Positions 1 to 12,158 of a DNA stretch of 64,000 nt are shown piece after piece. The notes beneath the pieces were generated by a model. The model saw only the letters and a list, made by a program, of their open reading frames with translations. It was not told the DNA's origin and ran no database searches. The stretch is from NCBI GenBank assembly GCA_949317995.1, contig OX439038.1, positions 69,760,659-69,824,658 of the forward strand, written 5' to 3'. The first letter of the stretch is position 1. Each line of letters begins with the position of its first letter. Made by a program: the position numbers and the translations under genes. The stretch is from Acholoe squamosa. Lineage: Eukaryota; Annelida; Polychaeta; Phyllodocida; Polynoidae.

Positions 1-848
1 GAAAATCCCTGAAATGGTCTAATTTTCGCTCTAAAAACCTGAGTTTCTATATGAATGTACAGGGCCTTAGAACTTCAAAATCCCTGAAATCAGGGAATTC
101 CCTGAAAACTTTCATCCCTGAACATGGTGGTCTTAGGGATAGTCACTATGAGGGATAGGTAAAATGAATGATAGGAAGATTGAAGTTAGGTATACTATGG
201 GAAACTAGGACCAGAGAAGATTAGCTAAGTAAGGAATAAGCTTTAGTATCTAGAATACTTGTCACATTGGGAGATAGGCAGACATTTGGAAATGTGCATT
301 GAGGTACTAACTCTGGTTTATGCGTGTCTATATTAGACTATAAAGACTTCTCATTATTTTGAATATAATTTTTGTAAATCTTTAAAATATTTTCTTCATC
401 AAACCTCATTTTCGGGTACTTTTAGTCAATTTCTGAGAATCATGATAAAAAATTTGGATTCATCAGGATTTTCTGGTCTAGCGTAGGTGGTTCCTTCTTC
501 CCCTTTAGTATCACCCTGATAAAGGAATACCACAGGCACAGCTCCATAAACCGCCTAATCCTCTACAGAAATCATCAATGAAGACACAGGGGCACCTAGT
601 TTCATGGGGGGATAGAGGGGGGTGGCCTGTCACACTCTACCCATAGTAGCGATGACGGCCAAATACAGCTGAACACTCCCTGTATCTGTCACAGTGCTAA
701 ACACCTGGTATTGCTTATTCGATTCTGAGGGTTCTATTGGACAGAATTACATCAAATCTACACAAAATTGAAGGCAGAATAGTATTCTATCCCGCTAGCA
801 TGTTCTTATTATCCATGTATACATCTTAATGCCAAATGAGACAGAGAG
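1..848. other. non-coding, no gene seen
   Basis: No ORF or splice-flanked exon stands out. The first 120 bases repeat the short phrase 'atccctgaa' several times, which suggests the end of a degenerate interspersed repeat cut by the window edge. Confidence 0.5.
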
Positions 849-1030
849 TGAGTGAGTGAGTAATAGATGTTTAACGCCATTTCGACAGCTAAGGTCATAT
901 TCATGGCGAGAATGACATTACACAATTTCACAGAGGAATGTGTCGGTGCCCGCGCATATGTGCACCACACACATCTGAGGGGATAGGAAAGAGGAGATCT
1001 AGACCCTTTTAAGTGGGCTAGGGAAGCCCT
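849..1030 (-). mobile_element. 182-bp SINE (family A, copy 1), full length with TSD
   Basis: A perfect 13-bp direct repeat (atgagacagagag) lies on both sides, at 836-848 and 1031-1043, marking a target-site duplication. Read on the minus strand the insert starts AGGGCTTCCCTAGCCCAC and ends in a (ACTC)n tail preceded by a GGCGTTAAACATC motif. The 3' half resembles the conserved 3' domain of lophotrochozoan SINEs. The head has no tRNA A/B box that I can see. Two further copies with their own TSDs are at 30472-30650 and 33097-33277. Confidence 0.75.
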
Positions 1031-1043
1031 ATGAGACAGAGAG

Positions 1044-2104
1044 AAGTTGGGTAAGCTTTAGTTCCTTTAGGCCAAATACCCCATAAAATAGTGTTTTTAG
1101 CCAAGCAGGACGAACATACTGGGCCCTTCTCAATAGATTTTTGAGTCAGAATCAGTTGGTTTTATTAAGAAAAACAGCAGCGATTTTTGGCGATTTTAAA
1201 TCTCCTAAAGGTGCCAAGAAAAATTTTCAAGAAATGATAAATAAATTTCTGATTTTCACTTGAAATTTGAAATGCTTACCCTCCTACTAATACGATGACA
1301 CCTATATTAGGGACCCCAGAATCTGCTAGGGGCGCCGCTTAGGGAGTTGCAGTGAATGCTGTGCAGGGGGCCTAGGCAGACTCCACAGACACGGCTGTAG
1401 AAGCTCTTCTGTCAGGGAGTGCTCTTTAGCAACCTTTACAGGTTAATATCATATGTATAGAGAAAAGAAAGTGCTATCTAACCATATGTAACACAAGTAT
1501 TTTCATGTGAGAAAAAAATACATTTGGATATTGTTAAAAACATAGTATGGTCAGAATATGCCCAAACCATGAAGTTATTAATGCTACTGGTTGCTACTCA
1601 GTAGTTGGGTTGGACTTTACCTCAATATGCACTGTAAAAAAATTCAGAACAATCGGACGATGCTCTACCATGCTCTCAAAGAATTATGTTAATTGAATGG
1701 GAAGCTCCTTGACCTCAGAGAGTAAGATCTAGGTCAAAGGTCAAGGTCAATTGACTACTTGATTAAATAGGACACATACATTTCCATCTATGATTTTTGG
1801 AATTTTTTAAAAACTCTTACAAGAAGTGAAACTAGATTTTTCAGGGTGTTTTGGAAAACCCTAGATTTTGGATCTCTTTGGTCACAACCTTTAAGCTCTA
1901 TTATAATAGAAATGTATGGGTAGCAAATCCTTGGATTTACCGACATACATATCATCATATCTCCGGTTCTATGATAGATAGAAACAAAATTCCAAAAGAT
2001 TTGGATTTCCCTGCCCAGGCTCTATCCAAAAGAACTAGTCAACTGTGGTATCTAACAGATTCCATTTTTTTCTGGGGTCCCTACCTATATATATATATAT
2101 ATAT
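1044..2104. other. non-coding, no gene seen
   Basis: AT-rich sequence with no convincing exon. It contains the nuclear-receptor-like half-site cluster at 1731-1749 and ends in a short (AT)n tract that abuts the solo LTR. Confidence 0.5.
1731..1749 (+). promoter_or_regulatory. cluster of three nuclear-receptor half-sites
   Basis: The sequence aggtcaaaggtcaaggtca contains three AGGTCA half-sites: a perfect DR1 (one-base spacer), then a DR0. A TGACCT half-site in the opposite direction lies about 20 bp upstream. DR1 is the classic site of RXR/HNF4-type receptors. No adjacent gene is seen, so it may be chance or part of a simple repeat. Confidence 0.25.
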
Positions 2105-2488
2105 TGTAGCGCACTTCAAGCTCCTCCGGATAAGAGAATGACGACCAGTAACACGGACAAGTATAATTAACGTGAATTCTTTATTGCCTGGCTTGCTCTG
2201 CCACACCAGCTAAGTATATCTCTATCTATATGCCGCTGCTCCTCCTCTCTGGTGCAAGTGCCGGTGCGTCCTATAGCCACCCCAAGCTCAGACTGCCTGT
2301 CCGGTGGGACACCTCCAGTATTTATACACTTGCAAGTCCACCGGCGCTGGTGTATGTACAACATACACCGCCGCCGAAGACGCTACTCCGAATAACACAA
2401 TGCTGACGTGACTCCGCCTCCGCCGGCTTCCCCCCGCCCCCATGCCAGGATGGTTTCGGGATCCACCGACGTCGGCTCGGTCTACGCC

Positions 2489-2491
<3 letters not shown>
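2105..2491 (-). mobile_element. solo LTR, 387 bp, inserted in an (AT)n tract
   Basis: On the minus strand the block begins TGTGGCGTAG and ends GCGCTACA, so it has TG...CA ends. It carries a TATAAATA promoter motif and, downstream, an AATAAA poly(A) signal, in the order expected for U3-R-U5. The body is GC-rich and differs sharply from the flanking AT repeat. Both flanks are (AT)n, so the expected 4-bp duplication (atat) cannot be proven. It is not similar to the LTRs of the two large elements, and no internal region is attached, so it is best read as the product of LTR-LTR recombination. Confidence 0.55.
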
Positions 2492-2538
<47 letters not shown>

Positions 2539-2541
2539 TTA
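2492..2541. repeat. (TA)n microsatellite
   Basis: Uninterrupted alternating TA followed by cacatatatt. Short tyrosine/isoleucine-rich ORFs here are artefacts of the repeat. Confidence 0.9.
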
Positions 2542-3392
2542 TTCTCCAATTATTTAGCAACAAGCTAGTGAAAATAGCTAGTATATTGACCCACCCTAAG
2601 TTATCATTAATTAAGTAGAACCATGTCTGCTTGCTCTCCTTGCAGCACATGTTTTATTGTTGGAATCATCTCAGCTAAAATACTTCATAGACATAGAAAT
2701 GACAGAAAGAATTTTGCTTTTCCAATTTTCAAAGTGGCACAAAAATGTTACTAGGAGGAGTATCAACTCGATTCAAAAAGCTATCAGTTGCAAATTACAA
2801 GCTCTTTCGTTTCATATATAAATTGTTGGACCCTGCATATGTCCTAAATTTTAGCTGTCATCGCTACCCATACTATGCTCTCAGTGACCCCTCCTATAGT
2901 TAATAGTATAAGCTTCTTGTAGTTGGATCGGCGCCCAACTCACATACTTGTTGTGAAAACATAGTGTCATTAGGGTCTCAGATCTGTGACTAGCTTCTTG
3001 CTGGGCCCTGTCCACGCCACGGCCTTGCCAGGACTGGAGCCGGTGTTTTTGCTTCGTATATTGCCCAAAATACTGTTTATATTATGCAGATATACCAGTG
3101 TAAAATAAGATCACATCTCATTGGAAGGTAGCTCACGTGAAACCTAGGGTCAATGCAAGTTATAATGACAACTGTGTTCAGTCAAAGGCACTCATTTACG
3201 CATGTAAACAAATCCAGGTGGCTCGTCATCGTCAAAATCATAATGAAAATGGCTGGCTCGCTTTGGACGCTGTCCCGCACCTCACTGTCTCGTAGTGAAA
3301 TCCGTTTTAAAGCATGACTTACTCATCTAAGTTGTAAGCAGTGCTTATTTATAGTTTCAATGAGCATTTTCCAATGTAAAATAAATCCTTAC
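2542..3392. other. non-coding, no gene seen
   Basis: No exon supported. A short plus-strand ORF at 3249 with a presequence-like start runs only about 22 codons and has no good donor. Confidence 0.4.
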
Positions 3393-3633
3393 CTTGACTA
3401 AATTTATCCAAAACGTGATTTATCGGCTTACGAAGTGGTAATCCTTCAGCGTTCTGCGCTTGGGACAAGGTCACCTTTGATACAGCATCCCTGATTGGGG
3501 GATCGACACACAAGCCAATCAATGCCGTCGTAACAACGCACTGAACTCTAGTGATAATCCGCAGAACCAAATTCTGACTGTTCTGCCATCTAGCGGATTT
3601 ATTTTCCCGCCACACATGTCTTGCGTTGGCCAC
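3393..3633 (-). CDS. possible coding exon of unknown product
   Basis: An open minus-strand frame of about 80 codons runs up to a strong donor (CAAG|GTAAGG, exon end at 3393). There is no in-frame ATG; upstream, a possible acceptor ends GTGCAG shortly after 3633. The composition is ordinary globular protein (hydrophobic stretch VVTTALIGLCV, then a Gln/Lys/Pro segment) with no family I recognise. It could be an internal exon of a gene running leftwards, but no neighbouring exon was found, so this rests on the open frame and one donor only. Confidence 0.22.
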
Positions 3634-5159
3634 CTCCCGTAGGCTGCACTATATACTAATTGTTTTCTCTATATATTTCCATATAGGATTTGGCCCGAAA
3701 TAAAATATCCCTGCTGTTCTCGTTGGGCTTAGCTACTATGATTTTCTTATAGCCACACATTTTTTCCTAAAAAATAGGTCTGTTTGCATGGTTGCTTTGT
3801 GACTTAATTTTTTTGCAGGCCATTTTCTGTGGACATCCCCAACTCATGCACTTTTGCAGTAAATATTTTGCATTAAATCGATAATTCCTTTTCACCTCAG
3901 AGGCGCAATCTAACATCAAATTCCATCTTAGATAGCATTCAAACCTGTTAGTAGGCCCTATACATTATAAGGATTAATGCCCCTTCAGAGAGCGTTAAGA
4001 GATTAAGATAAGAGCAGTTCAGAGTAGCTCATGAATGTAAGTTATCACCACTAGGAGGGATATGTTAAGTGGTCCATACTCTGGGAACAAATGAAGCCCC
4101 AATTGAAGGTCTATGCCAATCTGCCGCCAAGGATAAGCAGCACTGTTAACATCATGGACTTTTAATATTGTATAGAGGAATCATCATTGTGATAGGCACA
4201 TGCCACAAAGCTCGCATACACAGGGTATCAGTGATTAGTCATAACATGCAATGCAATGGGGCATGTAACCACTCATGGATTGTCATGTACTACTACATCT
4301 ACATTAATAAATGGTAACCTGTATATATCGGTGTTGGATCCTTATTAACATGCTACATCAGGAGCTCTACAGTGACTAGCTTTCCCCAAAGTGCTGAGAT
4401 GGACACATCTGAATTAGAGCTTTATTATAATACTTATAAATAATCTTATAGAGCAATTGTAGGCAAGGGTTTTGCAGAAATCTAAACATTATTTTGTCAT
4501 GATAATGGGAACCCTTATGAGATTTCAGCTGAATTAACCACGTTATATACATTTACATTAATTTGCTATTTATGCAAGAGGGAATCCTAGACTTAATTAA
4601 TATATATTAGGAAAATCACTATCTTTTTCATATACTTAGGCCTACCATTACTTTACATTGGTTTTAGTATCATTTGTGCATTACACACCCAAGTAGGCTA
4701 CGGTACCCCTATACATTAAGTGTGCTAATTTTAATGCATGTATTACTAAGATTACTTGTTGATGTTCATGTTTAGAATACTTAGATGTAGCATATATACA
4801 CATACATTGGTAAGGAAGACCTGTCATGCTGATTATCAATAACAAAAAAATGCATGAAAATTTGAATAACAATGCCAACCTAGGCGTCCGCGATGCATAT
4901 ATGAATAGTACTAGGTCCCCTATACTGTATAGCAATGTCCTCTGATAAATGCGCTAAAATCGCCTTCTAGGTAGAAATTAGGTGAAAATAGTTCTGATAT
5001 CCCCATGCATGTCAGGTGACCTCCCTCTCACCAAGGGTAAGGGTTGTCAGAGTTAGGGGCCATCCATTAATTATGTACGCAGCAAGGGGTGGGGGGTGGG
5101 GCTCAAGCCAAATGTGTACATGTGCGTTCAATTTTTTTTTATATACGGGTGTGTGGCTA
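3634..5159. other. non-coding, no gene seen
   Basis: AT-rich, many stops in all frames, no recognisable RNA gene. Confidence 0.45.
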
Positions 5160-5510
5160 AACCCCCGACTACCCTTACCCTTGCTAGGGCACTCATTCGC
5201 GAGATTTTTCTTCAAAACCCTACCCTTGCTAGAGAACTTTTTACATAATAGTCTTAGATTTTGCTCAAAATATCTTAAACTGACCTTGTTTGGGAGAAAA
5301 TTTGCATTTTGTTCATGCTATTTTCATGAAAACTTGGAAAATATTCATGAACATTTCTAAATTTTCCACATGAATTGAGGTATTTCACTGAAAGTTGACC
5401 CTTGCTAGGGACATTTTGCTTTAAAGTAGACCCTAGCTAGGGACATTTCTGGATGAAACAGGAGGCTTACTAGGGACATTTCCTTGAAAAAGTACCCTTG
5501 CCAGCCGCAC
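5160..5510. repeat. degenerate short-period repeat around CCCTTGCTAGGGACATTT
   Basis: The phrase 'cccttgctaggg' (variants agctaggg, ttactaggg) followed by 'acattt' recurs at irregular spacing of about 30-60 bp, at least seven times. The CTTGCTAGGG core resembles a decayed minisatellite rather than coding DNA. Confidence 0.45.
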
Positions 5511-5705
5511 ATATGTGTATACATTACATAGAGAGTGCCCCCCCGGGGATACAAGCGATCAATTTAACCCCTCGTCCAAGTGGCAGATTATTGTAAAGGT
5601 CATATTAATGCAATCGCTGGTGTTACAAAGCTGATAAACCCTTCAGAAAGTATGGTCCCCACTTACCTACATAAATCCCAGGTCCCCAGTTTGGACCATT
5701 AACCA

Positions 5706-5707
<2 letters not shown>

Positions 5708-5748
<41 letters not shown>
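5708..5748. repeat. (TG)n microsatellite
   Basis: About twenty uninterrupted TG dinucleotides. Confidence 0.95.
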
Positions 5749-5749
<1 letters not shown>

Positions 5750-7637
5750 AGGGACCGGGGATGTTCATTTGCTCCACCTACAATTGCACAGCACTTTGGT
5801 CCCAGATATGTGTATGAAGCCCCTAACCTGCAGTTCTAACTGACCCAGCATGGCATCTATCACCCCTAGCCCGCATTATGAATCGTCTATAAATACCCCT
5901 GTATTAAAGTAGGCAGTAGAACCACTTGTAACTACAGCACTATGTACATCTAGTATGTATGTTCATACCTACACAAGGTAATACTGTATAGCAGGATAAA
6001 AAGCGTTCTACTGTATATTTACGTGGGTGGGCTGACAGTGTATAAGGGCATTGATTGCCATACTGATGACAGGCCCTAATTGGAGCTAATATGACTGAAT
6101 ATGCTAGGATCTTTGTGATACCCTTTTACCACCACACTCATGTCAACATGATGAGGATAGCTGGGACTGACTTGGCTACACATGGCCATAATATGAATCT
6201 CATGCATGGTTAAATAGTAACTCTTTCTCCTGCAAAGCTCAAACTCAAACTCCTCACCTACGTGGTCACAAAAGATGGTCTCATTCCTTCCCTTATCATA
6301 GTGCATGTGTTATGATCTATGGCTGAATCTTTTTATTCATAGTAATTAATACTACCTAAATAAGTCATCATGAAAATAGGGTTGTCTTGTTCTATAAATT
6401 ATAAATGCTAATATTACCTATATCACTCTCAGTGTTCTAATGAATCATTGGCCAGTGGGGGTGCCAGTTTCTGCAGCAATGGAACCAATGCAGATGATAC
6501 CATTTAGTAACAATTTGTCTTTCCCCCAACGTCTTCAAGTAGCAGGAGCAGATACATTGTTGGCATTTCTCTTTCAGACAAGGTATTACATCAGGTAATA
6601 TGTACCATAGAAGCCATTCCCATTGGTCACTGAGCATGAGCTGTAGGCCTACACTAAATCAGTGTTCCATGTAACTATACGGACCTGATGTCAGTGACTA
6701 TTCCGAGTTAGCAGGTTGTCCCATGGGCGTCGCCATTACTGGAGCTTGCTTTCAGTGAGTTCTACTGATAACACCTATCAGATGGGTACCAGTTTGCCCC
6801 CGAGAGGACCGCAGTGAATATAGTTGGTGTCATTTCATTGACTGATAATCAAACCGGCTAAGGCCGTGTATTATAGGTATACTCTAATCACTGCTATGTG
6901 CTAATACTTAGTGGGGGGGGGGGTTGTGATATGCACGTCTATATGTTGATTGTTTTTGTCCTACACACTATAAATTCATGTACTCTTGGCCAACATATAT
7001 TTTTGATGGCATGTATAGAGAAAAGAAAAACCTGTAAGTGTATCACAAATGGACTTAGTCGAAATTAATCTATTTTCTGGCTACATATTTAACATAGACC
7101 ATCATTTTCCAAAATCATTTTCATATAATCTGTGAGAGGGCCTACAGTCTCATAAAATATGAATTTTATGCATTTTGTAATCGGTCTGTTCCCCACCCTG
7201 CAAATGTCTGGGTCACACCATGTCTGTATTCGTGAGAACAGCAATAGAAATAATCAAAACTCAAAGTTTATTCATGTCACAAATACTGTCTCATAGCGTG
7301 CAGTCATTCTTTATTCCACTGATGATAAGATTGACGATTCCCCCTGAAATACAAAGGTGCCCAAATAGCTCTCACAAAAAGATCTACTTGGACATGAAAA
7401 CCAAAGGTTACACATGCTGGAAACAAAGGCCATGGTGTGCCTCCCCTTGTGCTACCGAATTGGGGGGGGGGGGGGCGTGTCAGGTTTACAATGGAATTTG
7501 AGTTAAAGCCCACGGGTATGGGAAAATGGTTCATTACTGGGATGTTGTAACTGATGGTGAACTCCCTAAGACATTCGAATAAGTCATAACCAATCTATAG
7601 CCAAAATGTAAAGAACATTAAAACATTTTTTGAGTAT
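5749..7637. other. non-coding, no gene seen
   Basis: Contains two poly-G runs near 6910 and 7460. Small ORFs lack splice signals or family resemblance. Confidence 0.45.
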
Positions 7638-8200
7638 TAGTCCAGTAGATAGAGCATAAAGATTGGCACATTTGGCAGCAAGCATCAAAGTTTGTACATA
7701 GTGGCTTTCTGACGTGCTGAATCCATTTCTAAGAGGAAACATCATTTTCGAGTAACGTTTCTGCTCATAAATTGACATTGAAAATAAAAAGTATTAAATA
7801 ATTATTAAATTTCATGAAAAATACCCAACACATTTATGAGCCTTCAAACCGACATAGAATAGCTACAACCCATCAGTTTTCATTATCTAAAGTCCAAATC
7901 AGTAATGTTTTAATTGGCTGTCTGCATATTGATGACCTAATTTGCATATTTCAATCAGGTAGCTCTACAAGCAAACCTGATTCACTCAAAGCCTCTCTTT
8001 GATACTTGGCATAGTGGTAGTTCTTTCACTAGCATTTAGTTTCAATTGAGATAAAGTCATATATATAATTAGACCTTCCCCCATATACTGCTGACCCTAA
8101 TTAGCATAATTTATGCAAAATAGAATGGACTAGGTATATGTGTCAAGCTTTCAAGTCATATAGTAATCATAAATATATCAATCCATCTCAGCTTGGATAT
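7638..8200 (+). repeat. left arm of a ~3.5-kb inverted-repeat element
   Basis: This block matches, in reverse complement, the block at about 10560-11135. Shared landmarks in order include ccagtagatagagc, gcagcaagcatcaaagttt, aagaggaaacatcattttc, ttctgctcataa, gaaaaatacccaa, gccttcaaacc, atgacctaatttgcatat and atcaatccatctcagctt. The arms are AT-rich with small indels and substitutions. No transposase ORF lies between them, so it may be an old foldback or MITE-type insertion or an inverted duplication. Confidence 0.6.
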
Positions 8201-9340
8201 ACATTCCATGATGACCAATCATTATTTGATTGATTTAATTCATGATTCTGTGTCTGATTAGCATAATTTATGCAAAATCATGGGGAAAATATGGTATGCT
8301 AATGTGTAATGTGTAATGAAAGGTTGCAATATGAATAGATACCACTGGATATAAGAAACTAAGGCATGCAAATATTGCTTGTATTTTCCCTTCATATAAA
8401 CCAACAGTATATATTGATTGTCTGCATATCAATGACTCAATTGCATATTGTGATTAAGAAGCCCTATATGTCACACTAGGAGGAAAGTATAGATGTCAGC
8501 TGAAATTCCGAAAGATAACTGTTGGTAGCCATATTTAGCATAAACAGTAGTAGAGCAGACTAAAAAAGCTTCTATAGTAAATAGATCTTTATAACAAAGT
8601 ATCTCCCCCCACATTATCTATTAGAGGTGCTGTATGTATGAACAATGGGGTAATGTGATGACAGCTTGCTGGACGGTGACAGGAGTGGGGGGGGGGGTTA
8701 ATTAGTAAGGGTCAGTATGTGTCAAAAATAACAGTATGTGGTAGTGCTGGGGGGATTGAAGGTTTATAGGACCTTCATCTAGAGACATGCTACACTTTCT
8801 CTGACTTGAGCCTGCAAAATAATTGCAGGTGACTATAAATAGCTGTCCATCATCCTGGAAGTGGCGTCATAAGAGGAGAGTGTGTGCCATGTATTGAAGA
8901 TTGAAGAATTTCATAGAGCAGCCTCTTTGAACTGTGGTACATGTATAGTACAACCTATCATTACATTAGCTTTAGCAGACTACTTTAGACAAGCACCAAT
9001 GGAGGATCATTTTGTCGTTATGAGGAGCTGTACCATGGTTTCACGGGGTTCAGTCATAGTGCCAATTGAAACAGTGCTTGATGAATAAACCCATGAACTA
9101 TGGCCATGAATGTAGCAGGCAGACCTTTACTGTATGATTGTAGGGTAGTAAACTAGTCATCAATATACAGACAGTAAAAGTATGTATTGATAATGGGTAT
9201 AAAGGGGAAATACAATAGATATATTAGTATGCAATACTGCTTCCTGTGCTATTGCATATATCATTAATTATGCAAATTAGGTATATCACATTTAACATAT
9301 CTTTCAAAAATGGTTATCATGAGGTTCATATTTAGTTACT
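8201..9340. other. interior of the inverted-repeat element, left part; no gene
   Basis: Contains repeated motifs such as 'gcataatttatgcaaaa' and 'gtctgcatatcaatgac' shared with the arms, plus a poly-G run near 8690. No transposase or other protein is recognisable. Confidence 0.4.
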
Positions 9341-9344
9341 ATCC

Positions 9345-9480
9345 TAAAAAAATGCTATGATGGATTGATATACTGTGATTACTGTATTGCTGAAAGCTTG
9401 ATACATTTACCCAATAGTCCTTAAATTTCTATTTTGCATAGATTATTCTAATTAGGGTTAGCAATATCTATGTTTATACC
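9345..9480 (-). repeat. third, partial copy of the arm repeat
   Basis: Landmarks gatggattgatata, gaaagcttgata, tctattttgcat and ctaattagggttagca appear here in the same order as in the reverse complement of 8080-8200. The family is therefore present at least three times in 3.5 kb. Confidence 0.5.
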
Positions 9481-10068
9481 ATGGTTATCACATTCTTGAA
9501 TGATTTTACGATGCCTGGAGCGGATAATGACGCTCGAATAGTACGCGCTAAGTGAACGGATGTTGACACTTGAGACGAGACGATGTGACAGCAAGTTGAC
9601 ATGATAGATTTAATTCGATAATAAAAAAACTATAGCATTAAGACCTTAATGCTTATAGAGGATGAAAGAAGACATTATATTCTAGCACCTACCCTTAATT
9701 CGCCATGATTTGACATGTATATTTAGAAGGATTGAAGATATAAAAATCGAATCGAGCGAAATTTCTCCGTCATGTTGACTGCGTAGCGCACGGAATATTT
9801 ACCACGGCGAGACACAAGTTGTCACGTTGGCATATGCTCTAAGGGTATTCTGGCTGCCGCGCGCAGTCCTTACCAGCGGTTCTACTATGAAAATGCCTGT
9901 AGGACACATGCCGAGGTAACACTTTGCGTCCAACCGGCTTTGTCGTCTCGCCGAGAAACCAAGATGGCGGAGGAGACTAAACAAGACGTATTGCTTGGAT
10001 TTTTATTTCTTCATTTTATAAGGTAATTACTTAAGAAAATGGAGGAAACCATGGTATAAACGTCATAC

Positions 10069-10149
10069 ATAACAAATAGAGGTTCACTCTTTGATTCTAG
10101 GGGCTTCTTATCTGCCCCTATAATCAACTCGTGAACCTCTATTTGTTAT
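10069..10149. repeat. 81-bp hairpin (36-bp arms)
   Basis: The arms starting ataacaaatagaggttcac and ending in its complement pair over 36 bp with four mismatches, around a 9-base loop. The size and near-perfect pairing fit a small MITE or a stem in a non-coding transcript. It lies inside the large inverted-repeat element. Confidence 0.65.
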
Positions 10150-10559
10150 TTATGCCTTTAGTAAAGCTTTAGCCAGTATGCAAAGACAATATTTAAATGG
10201 TAAAAGAATGCTAGAGAAATAGATATTTTCTGCCTTAATCTTTCAGAAAGGTCTGGCGGTCCAGGTTGGCATGTGGAATTAAGTAATAATAATATGCAAA
10301 TTAGGTCATTAATCTGAAAACAATCAACATACAACATGTACATAATACCTATTAAGACTTAAGATGATAATAAGTTGTTGGTCTGGTCCAACTATTTTGA
10401 ATGCCTTAAAACTTTTAATTTCTTTATTTAGTATTTATCAGTATTTTCCATAGATTTGAATAAATTAATATTAATCCTCATCATGATCAATGTTTATCAC
10501 CAATGGTTATTTATATTATTCTTCTTAAAATAAATCAATTATTGTTCAAGGAATTATGG

Positions 10560-11135
10560 TATAAGCTGAGATGGATTGATATGTAAATTTATGTTTACTA
10601 CCGGGTATATGATAGAACATTTATATCCAGTAGTTCTATTTTGCATAAATTATGCTAATTAGAGTTAACAGTATATGTGTTTAAGTCTAATAATATGCAT
10701 GACTATATCAAAATTGGAACTATATATACTAGTGAAGCTATTACTATGCCTTTGTCTCTAAGGTGTGTACTGCTTCAAGCCAGCTTGTGAAGCTACCTAA
10801 TAAAAATATGCAAATTAGGTCATTGATATGCAGACAATGGATGCAAAAATGACTGATCAGGACATAATATGATAAACACAGGTGTGTTTCAGGTATTCTT
10901 TCTAGGTTTGAAGCCTTTCAACTTCTTATAAAATTCATTGGGTATTTTTCATGGAATTAAATAATTAATTAATACTTTTTATTTTCAATGTCAACTTATG
11001 AGCAGAAACTTTATTAGAAAATGATGTTTCCTCTTAGAAATGGATTCAGCATGTCAAAAAGCCCCTATGTGCAAACTTTGATGCTTGCTGCCAAATGTGC
11101 CAATGTTGGTCAAAATCCAGGCTCTATCTACTGCA
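10560..11135 (-). repeat. right arm of the ~3.5-kb inverted-repeat element
   Basis: Reverse-complement partner of 7638-8200, ending in gctctatctactg opposite cagtagatagagc of the left arm. Overall divergence is visible but the order of landmarks is fully conserved. Confidence 0.6.
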
Positions 11136-12158
11136 CTATATAATTTATGTTTTGATGTGTTCCTTATGTTCGGAACAATTTTTGGAACGTTAAGAGCTTT
11201 TATACCAAGTAGGTATTGTCTACTGGGTGACCCCATTCCGTTGTTTGAAGGTTCTCACCTTCATCCTCCAAGTGCAGATGTGCCCCTCTACCAACTTTTT
11301 ATAGTTGACATCATACTTTTTTACTTAAATTGCTGTCTTTGTTGAATTTATTATTCTGATTTCTTGGTTCTGTCATTGTTGTATAAGGCGATATTTCGGC
11401 CCGAAGGAACCAGAGGAAAAGAAAGCATAATTTGTGAATATGTTATAAGTAAACAAGAAGCACAACGTACATCACATAATCGAATGATTCTGCTTCAGTC
11501 ATGGGGCATGCTTTATTCAGATTCAAATCTTTCTATAAGTCGAAAGTATATGATAAATGCATCAACACAATAATATCTTCTGATTGGCAGTTACACGTGT
11601 GAATTGGATACACTTTTATCAGTTATCTTATAAAGACAATCAACTTTAAATACAATACATGCATCAACAATACATGGGTGAATAATGGTTTGCTTGATTA
11701 GGTGGTTGTTTGTCCAATGGCACGTGATAGGGAAACCAGACTGATATTCTTAATATCAAATAAGGGTTTGATTGACTAGGTGGTTGCCTGTGATATGCAA
11801 TTCAGACTGTCATTAAATACGTTTTTCACTGACCTTCTATGGGACTTGCGTGGAGCAGCAGGCTCTAGCCCATTCAAAATATGGCATACGTTTATTCTTT
11901 ATGTCTATGTCTATGCGCACAATAGGAGGAGACTGGAGGATTTACACATTGCACAACAGGTCACGACAAAGCCGAACGGAAGTAAACTATGTGGGTAGGT
12001 CTTAGATAGGGCAGCCAAGAATAGGATAGGGACAGCTGGAAATTCTGGGGGAGAATCTTGGAGATCAACTAATACATATCTTCATACGATACAGCCATTT
12101 TATACTAATTCTTTCAGTGCCTTGAATTAGGTGTTTGAACCGTAACTGATTAATGTTA
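11136..12158. other. non-coding; minor direct repeats
   Basis: A phrase of the type 'tgattRggtggttg' occurs near 11695 and 11770. Otherwise no gene or RNA is seen before the zinc-finger stop codon. Confidence 0.4.

Noticed and set aside
3249-3316. short plus-strand ORF with a mitochondrial-presequence-like start (MAGSLWTLSRTSLSRSEIR)
   Set aside because: Stops after 22 codons and no acceptable donor splice site was found.
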